Assembly: GCA_958296285.1 (NCBI GenBank)
Contig: OY282459.1
Location: forward strand, 322,367-386,366
Source: an uncultured Alphaproteobacteria bacterium
GTDB lineage: Bacteria > Pseudomonadota > Alphaproteobacteria > JAPOUT01 > G958296285
Reading direction: 5' to 3'
Length of the DNA: 64,000 bases
A program made the translations under genes and the position numbers. The notes below the pieces were generated by a model. It did no database searches, was not told the DNA's origin, and saw nothing but the letters and a program-made list of their open reading frames with translations. This document shows positions 38,532 to 46,827 of the stretch, one piece after another; positions within the stretch are counted from its first letter, which is position 1; the number at the start of each line of letters is the position of its first letter.

Positions 38532-39313
38532 CGGCGGCGGCGGCGCTCTCGGACGCCGAGCTTCAGCGCTACGCCCCGCAGATCGCGCTGGGCGAGATTG
38601 CCGCTCGCGGTCAGAAAGTTCTGAAGGATTCGCATGTTCTTTTGGTCGGCGCCGGCGGATTGGGTTCGGTCGCGGCGTCTTATTTGGCGGCGGCGGGGGT
38701 TGGGCGGCTCACCATTGTGGATGACGATGATGTCGCGCTTTCCAATCTTTCGCGGCAGTTTCTTTATGGCGAGGCGGATCTTGGCTGTTCCAAAGCGGAG
38801 CGCGCCGCTGTCGCGCTGAGGCGCGTCAATCCGCTCTGTGATATCAAGACGCGAAGGGTTCGGCTTCGCGCGGACAATGCGGAGGAGATTCTCAAATCCT
38901 GCCAGATTGTTTTGGATTGCTCGGACAATATCGCGACTCGTCTTATTGTGAATGATGTCTGTTTTTTTATGAGGAAGGTTTTGGTTTCGGCGGCGATTGG
39001 CAGATGGGGCGGTTTGCTTTCCACTTTTCGGTCTTTTGAGCGGGATTCTTTTGGGTCGCCTTTGCCGTCTTATCGTTGTTTGGTTGGGGATGGTTCGGGT
39101 TTGTCTGAGGTTTCGTGCGCGGAGGATGGGATTTTGGGGGCGGTATGCGGCGTGATGGGGTCTTGGGCGGCGGCGGAGGCTGTGAAGGAGATCACTGGGG
39201 CGGGTCGGAGTTTGGCGGGTCGTCTTTTGATTTATGATGCGTTGGAGCCGTCTCTTCGGATTGTTGGTTTGCCGTGGGATTCTGGGAATGCGCTGGGGGG
39301 ATTGAAAGCGTAG
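38528..39313 (+). CDS. ThiF/MoeB/HesA-family adenylyltransferase
   Basis: 261 residues. An ATP-binding [19 protein letters not shown] loop (about 40–58), [16 protein letters not shown] and DCSDNIATR are conserved E1-like elements that adenylate the C terminus of small sulfur carriers (MoaD, ThiS). Compared with E. coli MoeB the zinc-binding CxxC pairs are incomplete: only single cysteines (YRCL, SCAEDG) remain and the C-terminal CxxC is absent. It may therefore be a HesA-like variant, or one whose zinc site is lost. The 3' end is G/T-rich near B13. Confidence 0.85.
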   Translation: MTAAAALSDAELQRYAPQIALGEIAARGQKVLKDSHVLLVGAGGLGSVAASYLAAAGVGRLTIVDDDDVALSNLSRQFLYGEADLGCSKAERAAVALRRVNPLCDIKTRRVRLRADNAEEILKSCQIVLDCSDNIATRLIVNDVCFFMRKVLVSAAIGRWGGLLSTFRSFERDSFGSPLPSYRCLVGDGSGLSEVSCAEDGILGAVCGVMGSWAAAEAVKEITGAGRSLAGRLLIYDALEPSLRIVGLPWDSGNALGGLKA

Positions 39314-39734
39314 AAGCGGAAAGTGAAGGGGGGTTTGGGGGGCTAGCCCCCCAAGAGAAGGGGGGATCGGGGGGAATCCCCCCCGAAACGCGTGGGTGGG
39401 TGGGAAAGGAGCTTTCGCGCAGTGAGCGCAGCCACTTGTGGCGTAGCGAGCAAGCGAAAGCGACCCACCCACGCGCCCCCTGAACGCCAAGAGCTCTTGT
39501 AAGCAGGGGGGTCGGCGGGCTTTCTCGCCTCGCTACGCTCGGCTTCGTTTCGCCACGCCCGCCGACTTTCGGGGGTTTCCCCCGAACCCCCTTCTCTTGG
39601 GGGGCGTTCCGCCCCCCAAACCCCCCTTCACCTCCAGCTTCTATGCACTAGTTCCCCTGCGGCAAATCCAAAATGCCTGTCTATGAAAAAAATGCCCGCG
39701 GCGGCTCGCCGCCCCCCCTTTACCTCCAGCTTCT
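39314..39734. repeat. Modular hairpin block B13
   Basis: Complete block between the convergent moeB-like and DegT genes. Order: residual M7 reversed (TAGAAGCGGAAAGTGAAG), M1 (CTAG), M2, M5, M6 (CTGAACGCCAAGAGCTCTTG), M4, M2, M1, M7 (GCGGCGGCTCGCCGCC stem). The DegT stop codon follows directly after a second short CTTCT motif. Confidence 0.85.
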
Positions 39735-40862
39735 CTACGAAAAAACAGCGCGGCAGACCTCCGAAACCCGCGCAACCTGACCCTCAGTCATGGAAGGAAA
39801 AATCGGCAGCGAAATCACCTCCCGCGCCGCCCGCTCAGCCTCAGGATACGAGCCCTCCTTCAAACCCAAAAAAGAAAGCGCCGGCTGCAAATGCAGAGGA
39901 CAAGGATAATAAATCCCAAACCCTATGCCCTCGCGCTCGAAAATCTCGGCAAGGCGCGTCCGCGCGCCCGAAGGCGCGCGCAAAGTGTAAAGACCAAAAA
40001 CATGCTCCCCCTCTTCAGACCTCTCCGGAAGAACAATGTCGGAAATGTCGGCAAGAGCCTCCCCATAAAGGCGGGCGATATTTTGTCGCGCGGCGATGTC
40101 ATCTTTGATTCCGGCGAGTTTGGCGAGCAGCAGCGCCGCCTGCACCTCATCCAAACGGCTGTTGCCTCCAATCTCCGTGTGATGGAAAAGCCTGTCTTGT
40201 CCGTGATTGGCGAGGCGGCGGGCGCGGCTTGCCCAAGAAGCATCGGCGGCGGTGAGCATTCCGCCATCGCCATAGGCGCCCAGCACTTTGGTCGGATAGA
40301 AACTGAAAGCGGCGGCGTCTCCCCACGCGCCGACATATTTGTCTTTCCAGCGCGCGCCGAAACTTTGGGCGGCGTCTTCCACCACGGCGAGGCGATGGCG
40401 GCGCGCGATCCCGGCGATCGCCGTCATATTGGCGGGCGCGCCGTAGAGATGGACGGGCAGAATGGCGCGGGTTTTTTTCGTGATGCGCGATTCTATTTTG
40501 TCCGGGGCGATGGCGAAGGAGCGGGGGTTGATGTCGGCGAAGATTGGTTTCGCGCCGAGGCGGCAGATCGCGCCGGACGAGGCGAAAAAGCTGAAGGGCG
40601 TTGTGATGACTTCGTCTTTTTCTTTGACGCCGGCGAGGCGGAGCGCGAGGATGAGCGCGTCTGTTCCATTGGCGAGGGTGATGGCGTTGTTCGCGCCGAG
40701 GAAGTTGGCGGCTTTGGTTTCAAAGGTTTTGACTTGTTCGCCGAGGATGAAGCGTCCGGTTTCGCCGATTTTTGTCAGGGCTTGGATCCAGGTTTTTTTG
40801 CGCTTATGGAAGTCGGCGGCGGCGTCTAGGAAGGGGATGGGTTTTTTATTTGTTTTGGTCAT
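39735..40862 (-). CDS. DegT/DnrJ/EryC1/StrS-family sugar aminotransferase
   Basis: 375 residues of PLP-dependent fold type I. Motifs: IPFLDAAADFHKRKK at the N terminus, NNAITLANGTDALILALRLAG, ILPVHLYGAPANM, VVEDAAQSFGARWKDK (Asp binding the PLP nitrogen), FSFYPTKVLGAYGDGG (Schiff-base Lys about 194) and GGNSRLDEVQAALL. These enzymes aminate keto-sugar nucleotides for surface polysaccharides. The Gfo/Idh dehydrogenase gene 400 bases away resembles WlbA, and the pair fits WlbA/WbpB plus WbpE steps of a diacetamido-uronic acid pathway. Other genes of that pathway are not in view. Confidence 0.87.
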   Translation of the reverse strand: MTKTNKKPIPFLDAAADFHKRKKTWIQALTKIGETGRFILGEQVKTFETKAANFLGANNAITLANGTDALILALRLAGVKEKDEVITTPFSFFASSGAICRLGAKPIFADINPRSFAIAPDKIESRITKKTRAILPVHLYGAPANMTAIAGIARRHRLAVVEDAAQSFGARWKDKYVGAWGDAAAFSFYPTKVLGAYGDGGMLTAADASWASRARRLANHGQDRLFHHTEIGGNSRLDEVQAALLLAKLAGIKDDIAARQNIARLYGEALADISDIVLPERSEEGEHVFGLYTLRAPSGARTRLAEIFEREGIGFGIYYPCPLHLQPALSFLGLKEGSYPEAERAAREVISLPIFPSMTEGQVARVSEVCRAVFS

Positions 40863-40904
40863 GGGGGGCGAATCGGGTTGGGGTGGGGTGATTAAAGCAC
40901 AGAA

Positions 40905-41270
40905 TCTCTCAAAGAGGGGGGGCGCGGGCGTTTTGACGCGCTCCCGTTGAGGGGGGTCAAGGGGGGCTTGCCCCCCTTGAAAAAAGGGGGTTCGGGGGAA
41001 ACCCCCGAAAGCGCGTGGGTGGGTGGGAAAGGAGCTTTTGCGCAGAGAGCGTAGCGAACAAGCAAAAGCGACCCACCCACGCGCCCCCTGCTAGAAGAGC
41101 TCTTGCGAGCAGGGGCGGTTGGGGGGTGGGTCGCTTTTCCTCGCTTCGCGTTGCTTCGCTCGGAAAAGCTTTTTTCCCACCCCACCCCCCAACCGATAGG
41201 CTGCCTTGCGGCAGCCTTGGTTTTCTTGGGGGAACTTCGTTCCCCCAAACCCCCTTTTCACGGGAGCAGG
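40905..41270. repeat. Modular hairpin block B14
   Basis: Complete block. Order: M8 reversed (GCGTTTTGACGCGCTCCCGTTGAG region), M1 (CAAGG form), M2, M5, M6 (CTGCTAGAAGAGCTCTTGCG), M5 variant (GGTTGGGGGGTGGG…CCCCCCAACC), M3 (AGGCTGCCTTGCGGCAGCCT), M1 (TTGGGGGAACTTCGTTCCCCCAA-like) and M8. It separates the DegT start from the Gfo/Idh gene's 3' end. Confidence 0.85.
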
Positions 41271-42230
41271 TCAAGCCCGCCGCGCCGCCTCAGAACGATC
41301 CACCGCCCGAACAATCCGCTCCGCCAAACGCAGCGCATCACAACCCTCATCAACGCCAATCCGCGGACGAACCCGACCCCGCGCAACCTCCACAAAATGC
41401 GCCAACTCCCGCTCCAACGGCGCAACGCCATCCGCCGCGCCGCGCTCCAAAAACTCCTGCGCCACGCCCCCATCGCCAACAGAAAGCGCATCGCGCGTCA
41501 AAATGCGCCGCAAACTCTGAGCCTGAAAATCCAACGCGAAATATCCCTCCTCCGCGAAAATATGCATCCGACGCTTGTCCTTCAACGCCACGCGACTCGC
41601 CGTCAAATGCGCCGCCGCGCCGCAAGGGAACGCCAAACGCGCCGAGGCGACATCCGTCTTGTCCGTCAAAACGCGCGCGCCAATCGCCGCGATCTTTGAC
41701 GGCGCCGCGCCGACAAGCGCGCAAGCCAAATCTATGTCGTGAATCAAAAGATCCTGCACGACATCAGTGTCCAAAGCGCGTCCCGAAAAGCGCGAGAGGC
41801 GGCGTCCTTCCAAGAAGATGGGCGCGCGGACGAGTTCCAACAATTTCTCCATCGCCGGATTGAAGCGCTCCACATGGCCGACAAGAATGGGCGCGCCGCT
41901 TTTCTTGGCGGCGCGGAGGATTCGCGCGGCGTCTTTCATGATGGTGGCGAGCGGTTTTTCTATCAGCGTTGGGATTCCGGCGCGGATATAAGGGAGCGCC
42001 ACGGCGGCGTGGGTTTGGCTGGGCGTGGTGATGCTGACGGCGTCCACCTGATTGAGGAGCGCGTGGGGTTGGAAGAAGGGTTGGGCGTTGGTTTCGCGGG
42101 CGAGGCGTTTGGCGGCTTCGGCGTTGGTATCGGCGATAGCGTGGAGGGTGACGTTTTTCATGCGCGCGTAGTTTTGGGCGTGGCGGGTTCCGAAATATCC
42201 TGCGCCGATGACGCCGACTTTTAGGTTCAT
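41271..42230 (-). CDS. Gfo/Idh/MocA-family oxidoreductase
   Basis: 319 residues from ATG 42230 (GGAGACCCCC upstream). The NAD-binding Rossmann motif GVIGAGYFGTRHAQNY starts at residue 6. EKPLATIMKDA (catalytic Lys-Pro region), GHVERFNPAM and DLLIHDIDLACAL (catalytic His) are family hallmarks. It resembles WlbA/WbpB UDP-GlcNAcA 3-dehydrogenases, especially with a DegT aminotransferase next to it in the same orientation, but an inositol or other sugar substrate is possible. The stop codon lies within the M8 end of block B14. Confidence 0.85.
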   Translation of the reverse strand: MNLKVGVIGAGYFGTRHAQNYARMKNVTLHAIADTNAEAAKRLARETNAQPFFQPHALLNQVDAVSITTPSQTHAAVALPYIRAGIPTLIEKPLATIMKDAARILRAAKKSGAPILVGHVERFNPAMEKLLELVRAPIFLEGRRLSRFSGRALDTDVVQDLLIHDIDLACALVGAAPSKIAAIGARVLTDKTDVASARLAFPCGAAAHLTASRVALKDKRRMHIFAEEGYFALDFQAQSLRRILTRDALSVGDGGVAQEFLERGAADGVAPLERELAHFVEVARGRVRPRIGVDEGCDALRLAERIVRAVDRSEAARRA

Positions 42231-42279
42231 GGGGGTCTCCTTTTTTGTGGTTTTAGCATAATTGAGGCGGGGAGTTGTC

Positions 42280-42705
42280 ATGCTCCTGTGAAGGGGGGTG
42301 TGGGGGGCGAAGCCCCCCGCGAAGAAGGGGGGGGTCGGGGGGAATCCCCCGAAAAGTCGGCGGGCGTGGCGAAACGAAGCGGGCGCAGCGCGACAGCGCA
42401 AGCCCGCGAGAAAGCCCGCCGACCCCCCTCCAAGAGCTCTTCTAGCAGGGGGCGCGTGGGTGGGTCGCATTTGCTCGCTTACGCTACGCTTCGCTCGCAA
42501 ATGCTTTTTTCCCACCCACCCACGCGCTTTCGGGGGGTTTCCCCCGAACCCCCTTTTCTTGGGGGAACTTCGTTCCCCCAAACCCCCTTTTTACTTTCAG
42601 CTTCTATGCATTAGTTCCCCTGGGGCAAAGCCAAAATGCCTCTCTATGAAAAAGATGCCCGCGGCGGCTCGCCGCCCCCCCAAACCCCCCTCAACAGGAG
42701 ACTCT
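42280..42705. repeat. Modular hairpin block B15
   Basis: Complete block. Order: M8 reversed (TGCTCCTGTGAAG), M1 (GTGGGGGGCGAAGCCCCCCGC), M2, M4, M6 (CTCCAAGAGCTCTTCTAGCAGG), M5, M2, M1 (TTGGGGGAACTTCGTTCCCCC), M7, then an extra C-run and M8 (CAACAGGAG). The two-sided end (M7 then M8) mirrors the left end of B6. Confidence 0.85.
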
Positions 42706-42706
42706 A

Positions 42707-43300
42707 TCAGCCAAAATCTTTACTCAATACCGCCCGCGTCCCATCAGACATCGCCGCCTCATGCCGATAGCCAACATGATCCACCCCAACACCAACTTCA
42801 CCCCTCATGGAAAGAAAAAACCGAACCTCCTCATCCCCAAAAGGAAAATGTAAAAAATGAACCGCCGAAGTCTTCCCCTCATCATCCGTGCGCTCAACCT
42901 CGCGCTCCGGAACCGCCATAATCCGCGAACCCCCGCAAAACACATAAACCCTCTCCTCAACACCCCCAAGCCGACGCAAAAATCTGTCGCGCTCCACAGG
43001 ATCCGCAACCTCAAACATCAACGTCGCCACCAACTCCCGACCCTGCGGAATCAAAGGATTATACGCCGCCAACTCATCAGCAATCTGACCCTCGCCGCCC
43101 CCCTCCACATGAAGCATCTCCAAAACCTGCTGAAACATCGTCTCATAAGACTCAAAATAAAGATGCGCGTCAGGGCCAAGCGCCACGCGGCGAGACCTCT
43201 TCACCTCCATGATCGCGCGGCGGCGATCCGCCCGCTCTTTCGCGTAAATGGCAGGATCAAGAATATCCGCGCGCGCGATGCGTCTTTCCTCACGAGGCAT
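42707..43300 (-). CDS. DUF3501 family protein
   Basis: 197 residues from ATG 43300, sharing one base with the stop of the upstream Fe-S gene. Conserved parts include RADILDPAIYAKERADRRRA at the N terminus, RRVALGPDAHLYFESYETMFQQV and EDGQ-type AAYNPLIPQGRELVATLMFE. The function of DUF3501 is unknown. It is regularly found behind a rubrerythrin and a CCG-domain Fe-S protein, exactly as here, so a role with them in peroxide or electron transfer chemistry is likely. Confidence 0.85.
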   Translation of the reverse strand: MPREERRIARADILDPAIYAKERADRRRAIMEVKRSRRVALGPDAHLYFESYETMFQQVLEMLHVEGGGEGQIADELAAYNPLIPQGRELVATLMFEVADPVERDRFLRRLGGVEERVYVFCGGSRIMAVPEREVERTDDEGKTSAVHFLHFPFGDEEVRFFLSMRGEVGVGVDHVGYRHEAAMSDGTRAVLSKDFG

Positions 43301-44676
43301 TATTCGGAAAGCCCGTAAGCCCGCGCCATCAAAGCGACAGGATGCGCATGGCTCGGCGGCGCGCCCCCGCCCCCGCCCCTGCCCTTTTGACCAAGAGAAG
43401 CCTGATGCGCCAAATGTTTCGCCGCCAAAGGACACTCCGAAACCCAATGTTTCGCGCCGGTCTTCGCCATCAGGCGGAGCGCCGGACGCGCTTGGCGAGC
43501 CGCCACCGCATGGGTCGGCTTGACGACCCCAAAAGTCCCGCCATGACCCGAACAGCGCTCCACGACCTCCACCTTCGTATCAGGCAGAAGACGCATCAGC
43601 TCCGCCGCCCGCGCCCCCAGATTCTGCGCCCGCGCATGGCACGCCAAATGCACCGCCACGCCGCCCTCCACGGCGCGCGCGCCGGAAGGCAGCCCGTCCT
43701 TCCTCGCCATCTCGGTGAGATAATGGGTGATGTCATAAACCCTCTCCGACAGACGCTTGACCTTCTCGCTCTCGGGAAGAATGAGACGCCATTCCTGCCG
43801 CATCATCAAAGAGCAGCTGGCGGTCGGCGAGACCACGTCATAGCCCTCGTCTAGAAAAGGCGTCATGGCGCGCGCGATGGTTTCGGCGCGTTTGGCGACC
43901 TCGCCGATCTCGCCCTGCTCCAAGAACGGCATGCCGCAGCATGTCGGATAGAGCGCCTCCACTTCCGCGCCGCAATGCGCCAACAATCGCGCCATAGACG
44001 CGCCCTCTTTCGGAGAGGCATGATTGACGTAGCATGTCGGAAAAAAAAGAATCTTCCGCCCAAAAGCCGGCGCGTTTTTATTCGGCGTCCATTGCGCTTT
44101 GCGCTTGGCGCGTTTGGCGAGACCGATGAAAGACCGAAAGGCGAAGCGGGGGAGTTCGGCTTTCCGATCTATTTTGAGAATCCATTCCAGAGGAATCCGC
44201 GTCATGCTGTTCCAGCGCGCGGACGCCCAAGCGACCAGAGGCGCTGCCCATCGCGCGAGGAGAGCGTTTCTATCCATCCGCGCCAATTGTCGGACGCCGA
44301 AAGGGGCTTTCTCGCCCCTATGGCGCGAGGCGGCGCGGGCGCGGAGCATCAAATGCGGAAAATCTATCGCGAAAGGATGAGGCGGCACATAGGGGCATTT
44401 CGTCATGAAGCACATGTCGCAAAGGGTGCATGCTTCTTCCACCGCGCGGAAGGAGGCGGAGGAGACGCCGTCCACTTCGCCGGTTTTGGATTCGTCAATC
44501 AGTTCAAAGAGTCGCGGGAAGGCGTCGCAGAGATTGAAGCAGCGCCGACAGCCATGGCAGACGTCAAAGACGCGGCGCATTTCGGCGTCCAGCGCTTTCT
44601 CGTCATGGAATGCCTTGTCGCGCCAGAGGAGGGGGTGGCGCGTTGGCGCGTCCAGACTCCCTTCGCGCTTGTCCAT
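43300..44676 (-). CDS. Fe-S oxidoreductase with CCG domains (GlpC/HdrD-like)
   Basis: 458 residues. The N-terminal ferredoxin-type region has [11 protein letters not shown] (about 40–50) and [19 protein letters not shown] (about 83–101), binding two 4Fe-4S clusters. Two CCG-type repeats follow: [22 protein letters not shown]…[13 protein letters not shown] and [11 protein letters not shown]…[11 protein letters not shown]. This architecture resembles the GlpC/HdrD type, which passes electrons between a carrier and a partner. Between rubrerythrin and DUF3501 it may feed electrons to rubrerythrin. A Gly-rich linker precedes the C-terminal segment. The gap to rubrerythrin is 39 bases. Confidence 0.88.
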   Translation of the reverse strand: MDKREGSLDAPTRHPLLWRDKAFHDEKALDAEMRRVFDVCHGCRRCFNLCDAFPRLFELIDESKTGEVDGVSSASFRAVEEACTLCDMCFMTKCPYVPPHPFAIDFPHLMLRARAASRHRGEKAPFGVRQLARMDRNALLARWAAPLVAWASARWNSMTRIPLEWILKIDRKAELPRFAFRSFIGLAKRAKRKAQWTPNKNAPAFGRKILFFPTCYVNHASPKEGASMARLLAHCGAEVEALYPTCCGMPFLEQGEIGEVAKRAETIARAMTPFLDEGYDVVSPTASCSLMMRQEWRLILPESEKVKRLSERVYDITHYLTEMARKDGLPSGARAVEGGVAVHLACHARAQNLGARAAELMRLLPDTKVEVVERCSGHGGTFGVVKPTHAVAARQARPALRLMAKTGAKHWVSECPLAAKHLAHQASLGQKGRGGGGGAPPSHAHPVALMARAYGLSE

Positions 44677-44715
44677 TTTGGGGAAGTTGTTTTGTGATTC
44701 CCTTCTCTTCCGCCG

Positions 44716-45132
44716 TTATTCCATTGTGTCCAGGGCTTTTTGGAAGCGTCCCGCGTGGGATTTTTCGGCTTTGGCGAGGGTTTCGAACCAATCGGCGATT
44801 TCGTCAAAGCCTTCTTCGCGGGCGGTTTTCGCCATACCGGGATACATGTCGGTATATTCGTGGGTTTCGCCGGAGATTGCCGCTTGGAGATTTTCGGATG
44901 TGTTGCCGATGGGGTCGCCGGTCACGGGGTCTCCGACTTCTTCCAGGAATTCCAGGTGTCCGTGGGCGTGTCCTGTTTCGCCTTCGGCGGTGGATCGGAA
45001 GACGGCGGCGACGTCGTTATAGCCTTCTACATCGGCTTTTTGGGCGAAGTAGAGATATCGGCGATTGGCTTGGCTTTCGCCTGAGAAGGCGGCTTTGAGG
45101 TTGTCCAGGGTTTGTGTTCCTTTGAGCGGCAT
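44716..45132 (-). CDS. Rubrerythrin-family diiron protein (no rubredoxin domain)
   Basis: 138 residues, a four-helix-bundle ferritin-like domain. Iron ligand motifs are [18 protein letters not shown] (E-x-x-x-x-R-Y), [17 protein letters not shown] (E-x-x-H), [13 protein letters not shown] (E-x-x-E-Y) and AEKSHAGRF (E-x-x-H). The C-terminal rubredoxin domain of classic rubrerythrin is missing, as in many aerobic relatives that reduce hydrogen peroxide with outside electron donors. It is the first gene of a three-gene operon and has a strong promoter and Irr-like box upstream. Confidence 0.93.
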   Translation of the reverse strand: MPLKGTQTLDNLKAAFSGESQANRRYLYFAQKADVEGYNDVAAVFRSTAEGETGHAHGHLEFLEEVGDPVTGDPIGNTSENLQAAISGETHEYTDMYPGMAKTAREEGFDEIADWFETLAKAEKSHAGRFQKALDTME

Positions 45133-45167
45133 GGTTGGGCTCCTTTGTTTGTGGGGTTTGGGGGGGT

Positions 45168-45196
45168 ATTATGTGGGGGGTTTGGGGGTTTGTCAA
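45168..45196 (-). promoter_or_regulatory. Promoter of the rubrerythrin operon
   Basis: On the minus strand TTGACA and CATAAT are spaced by 17 bases, 36 bases upstream of the rubrerythrin start codon. This is the best match to a sigma-70 consensus in the window. Confidence 0.7.
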
Positions 45197-45200
45197 TAGT

Positions 45201-45215
45201 TTAGATTGCTTCTAA
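45201..45215. promoter_or_regulatory. Irr-box-like operator upstream of rubrerythrin
   Basis: TTAGATTGCTTCTAA matches the inverted-repeat layout of alphaproteobacterial Irr sites (TTAGAA, three bases, TTCTAA, from memory of the motif) with one mismatch. It stands four bases upstream of the −35 hexamer, and irr itself is the next gene beyond block B16. A DnaA-box-like TGTGGATAA follows at 45216–45224. Confidence 0.5.
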
Positions 45216-45242
45216 TGTGGATAATGTGGAATTTTCTTTTCT

Positions 45243-45582
45243 AGTGAAGGGGCGCGGGCGTTTTGGCATGCTCCCGTTGAGGGGGGTGTGGGGGGCGAAG
45301 CCCCCCGCGAGAAGGGGGTTCGGGGGAAACCCCCGAAAGCGCGTGGGTGGGTGGGAAAAGAGCATTTGCGAGCGAAGCAACGCGAAGCGAGCAAATGCGA
45401 CCCACCCACGCGCCCCCTGCTCGCTTGAGCTCTTGCAGCAGGGGCGGTTGGGGGGTGGGTCGCTTTTCCTCATTTCGCTTCGCTTCACTCGGAAAAGCTT
45501 TTTCCCCACCCCACCCCCCAACCGATAGGCGGGCTTGCGCCCGCCTTGGTTTTTCTTGGGGGGCAAGCCCCCCAAACCCCCC
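45243..45582. repeat. Modular hairpin block B16
   Basis: Complete block, the last one in the window. Order: M8 reversed, M1 (GTGGGGGGCGAAGCCCCCCGC), M2, M5, M6 (CTGCTCGCTTGAGCTCTTGC), M5 variant, M3 (AGGCGGGCTTGCGCCCGCCT), M1 (TTGGGGGGCAAGCCCCCCAA), M8. The M8 end AACGGGAGCGCG overlaps the last codons of irr and encodes its final residues. Confidence 0.85.
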
Positions 45583-46047
45583 TTAACGGGAGCGCGCAGA
45601 TCGCGCCAAGTGAACAACCAAATCTACCCGCGAAACCTCCCGACCCCCAGGCGCATCCGGCAAACCACGAACAGAGACCCCATCACTCGTGAAATCCGTC
45701 AACGCCCCCGTCTCCTCATCATAAAAATGATGGTGAGGCAAAAGATTCGTGTCAAAATGAGCCGGACCAAAACCAACATCCAACTTCTGCAAAAGACCCG
45801 CCCTCGTCAGCCTGTTCAACATATTATACACCGTCGCCAAAGACGCCGCGCCCCCAGCCCTCCGATGAAGAGCCTCAGCCGTGATATGACGAGTCGGACC
45901 GCCGTCAAACAAATAAGACGCCAAACCCAAACGCTGCTTGGTCGCCCGCAACCCGGCGCGGCGTAAAATCCGCGAAAGAGCCTCCCTATCCGCGCCAGTG
46001 AGCGAAACATCCCTCCCGTCTCGCCAAGATTTGTCGCCTTCTCTCAT
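45583..46047 (-). CDS. irr: Iron response regulator Irr (Fur family)
   Basis: 154 residues. Winged-helix DNA-binding domain LRRAGLRATKQRLGLASYLF and ASLATVYNMLNRLTRAGLLQ, then the dimerisation domain with HFDTNLLPHHHFYDEETGAL. The HHH triplet is the heme-binding feature that distinguishes Irr from Fur. Irr senses iron through heme and represses or activates iron-storage and heme genes. Its divergence from fabAB is a conserved alphaproteobacterial arrangement. The C-terminal SARSR is encoded by the M8 end of block B16. Confidence 0.93.
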   Translation of the reverse strand: MREGDKSWRDGRDVSLTGADREALSRILRRAGLRATKQRLGLASYLFDGGPTRHITAEALHRRAGGAASLATVYNMLNRLTRAGLLQKLDVGFGPAHFDTNLLPHHHFYDEETGALTDFTSDGVSVRGLPDAPGGREVSRVDLVVHLARSARSR

Positions 46048-46111
46048 GGAAAACCTATCGGTTTCGCGTGAAAATCTGCTATAGTATGGTGTCGCGGCAG
46101 ACGATTTGCAA

Positions 46112-46127
46112 GAGGTCTAGAGACCTC
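46112..46127. promoter_or_regulatory. Inverted repeat in the irr–fabA spacer
   Basis: GAGGTCT and AGACCTC flank a two-base centre, a perfect 7-bp inverted repeat in the 138-base region between the divergent genes. A TATAGT hexamer lies about 30 bases to the left. It is a plausible operator for one or both genes; the regulator is unknown. Confidence 0.45.
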
Positions 46128-46185
46128 ATCACCATCTTGACCGAAAAAGCGGCGCGGAGAGCGGCAAAGGGAGGAGCCCAAAAAC

Positions 46186-46827
46186 ATGACGCAAGCGCAG
46201 ACAGAAAAAGCCAACGGGGCAAAACGAACAGACCCCTACGGACAAGAATCTTTTGATTACCGCGATCTGATCGCAAGCGGCGAAGGCATGCTTTTCCGCG
46301 ACAGCGCCTCGCGTCTGCCCCTGCCGCCCATGCTGATGTTTGACCGAATCTCGCGCATCACCAACAAAGGCGGACGATATGACGCCGGTCTCATAGAAGC
46401 GGTCTTGGACATACGCCCCGATCTCTGGTTCTTCGCCTGCCATTTTAAGAAAGATCCCGTCATGCCGGGCTGTCTGGGCTTGGACGCGCTTTGGCAGCTG
46501 ACAGGCTTTTTCTTGGCATGGAAAAAACAGCCCGGTCGCGGACGCGCGCTGGGGGTCGGCAAAGTGCGCTTCTCCGGCATGATCCTGCCAGAGACGCGCC
46601 AAGTTCTCTATCGGGTGCACATGAAGCGCCTCTTCCTGACCCGAGGCGGCGCGTCCAAGCGCATGCCGATCGCGATCGCGGACGGCGAAGTCTTGGCGGA
46701 CGGCGAAACCATCTATCGGGCGGAAGATTTGCGCGCCGGGCTGATTCAAGAAATGCCCGCCAAATCTCCAAACGCCGCCGCGCCCGCGCCCGCCGCCCCC
46801 GCCGCCAAAGAGGGAGAAGGCGCATGA
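46186..46827 (+). CDS. fabA: 3-hydroxydecanoyl-ACP dehydratase / isomerase
   Basis: 213 residues. Hotdog fold with the catalytic His in FFACHFKKDPVMPGCLGLDALWQLTGFFL and RLPLPPMLMFDRISRIT upstream. It introduces the cis double bond for anaerobic-type unsaturated fatty acid synthesis. The C terminus carries an Ala/Pro-rich extension of about 25 residues not needed for the fold. GGGAGGAG precedes the start. It overlaps fabB by ATGA. Confidence 0.95.
   Translation: MTQAQTEKANGAKRTDPYGQESFDYRDLIASGEGMLFRDSASRLPLPPMLMFDRISRITNKGGRYDAGLIEAVLDIRPDLWFFACHFKKDPVMPGCLGLDALWQLTGFFLAWKKQPGRGRALGVGKVRFSGMILPETRQVLYRVHMKRLFLTRGGASKRMPIAIADGEVLADGETIYRAEDLRAGLIQEMPAKSPNAAAPAPAAPAAKEGEGA

Noticed and set aside
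45216..45224. TGTGGATAA as an origin of replication
   Set aside because: It is a single DnaA-box-like 9-mer with no cluster of further boxes or AT-rich unwinding region; it is more likely incidental to the rubrerythrin promoter.
46060..46075. GGTTTCGCGTGAAAATC as a third parS site upstream of fabA
   Set aside because: Only one half matches and the palindrome is broken on the right side.
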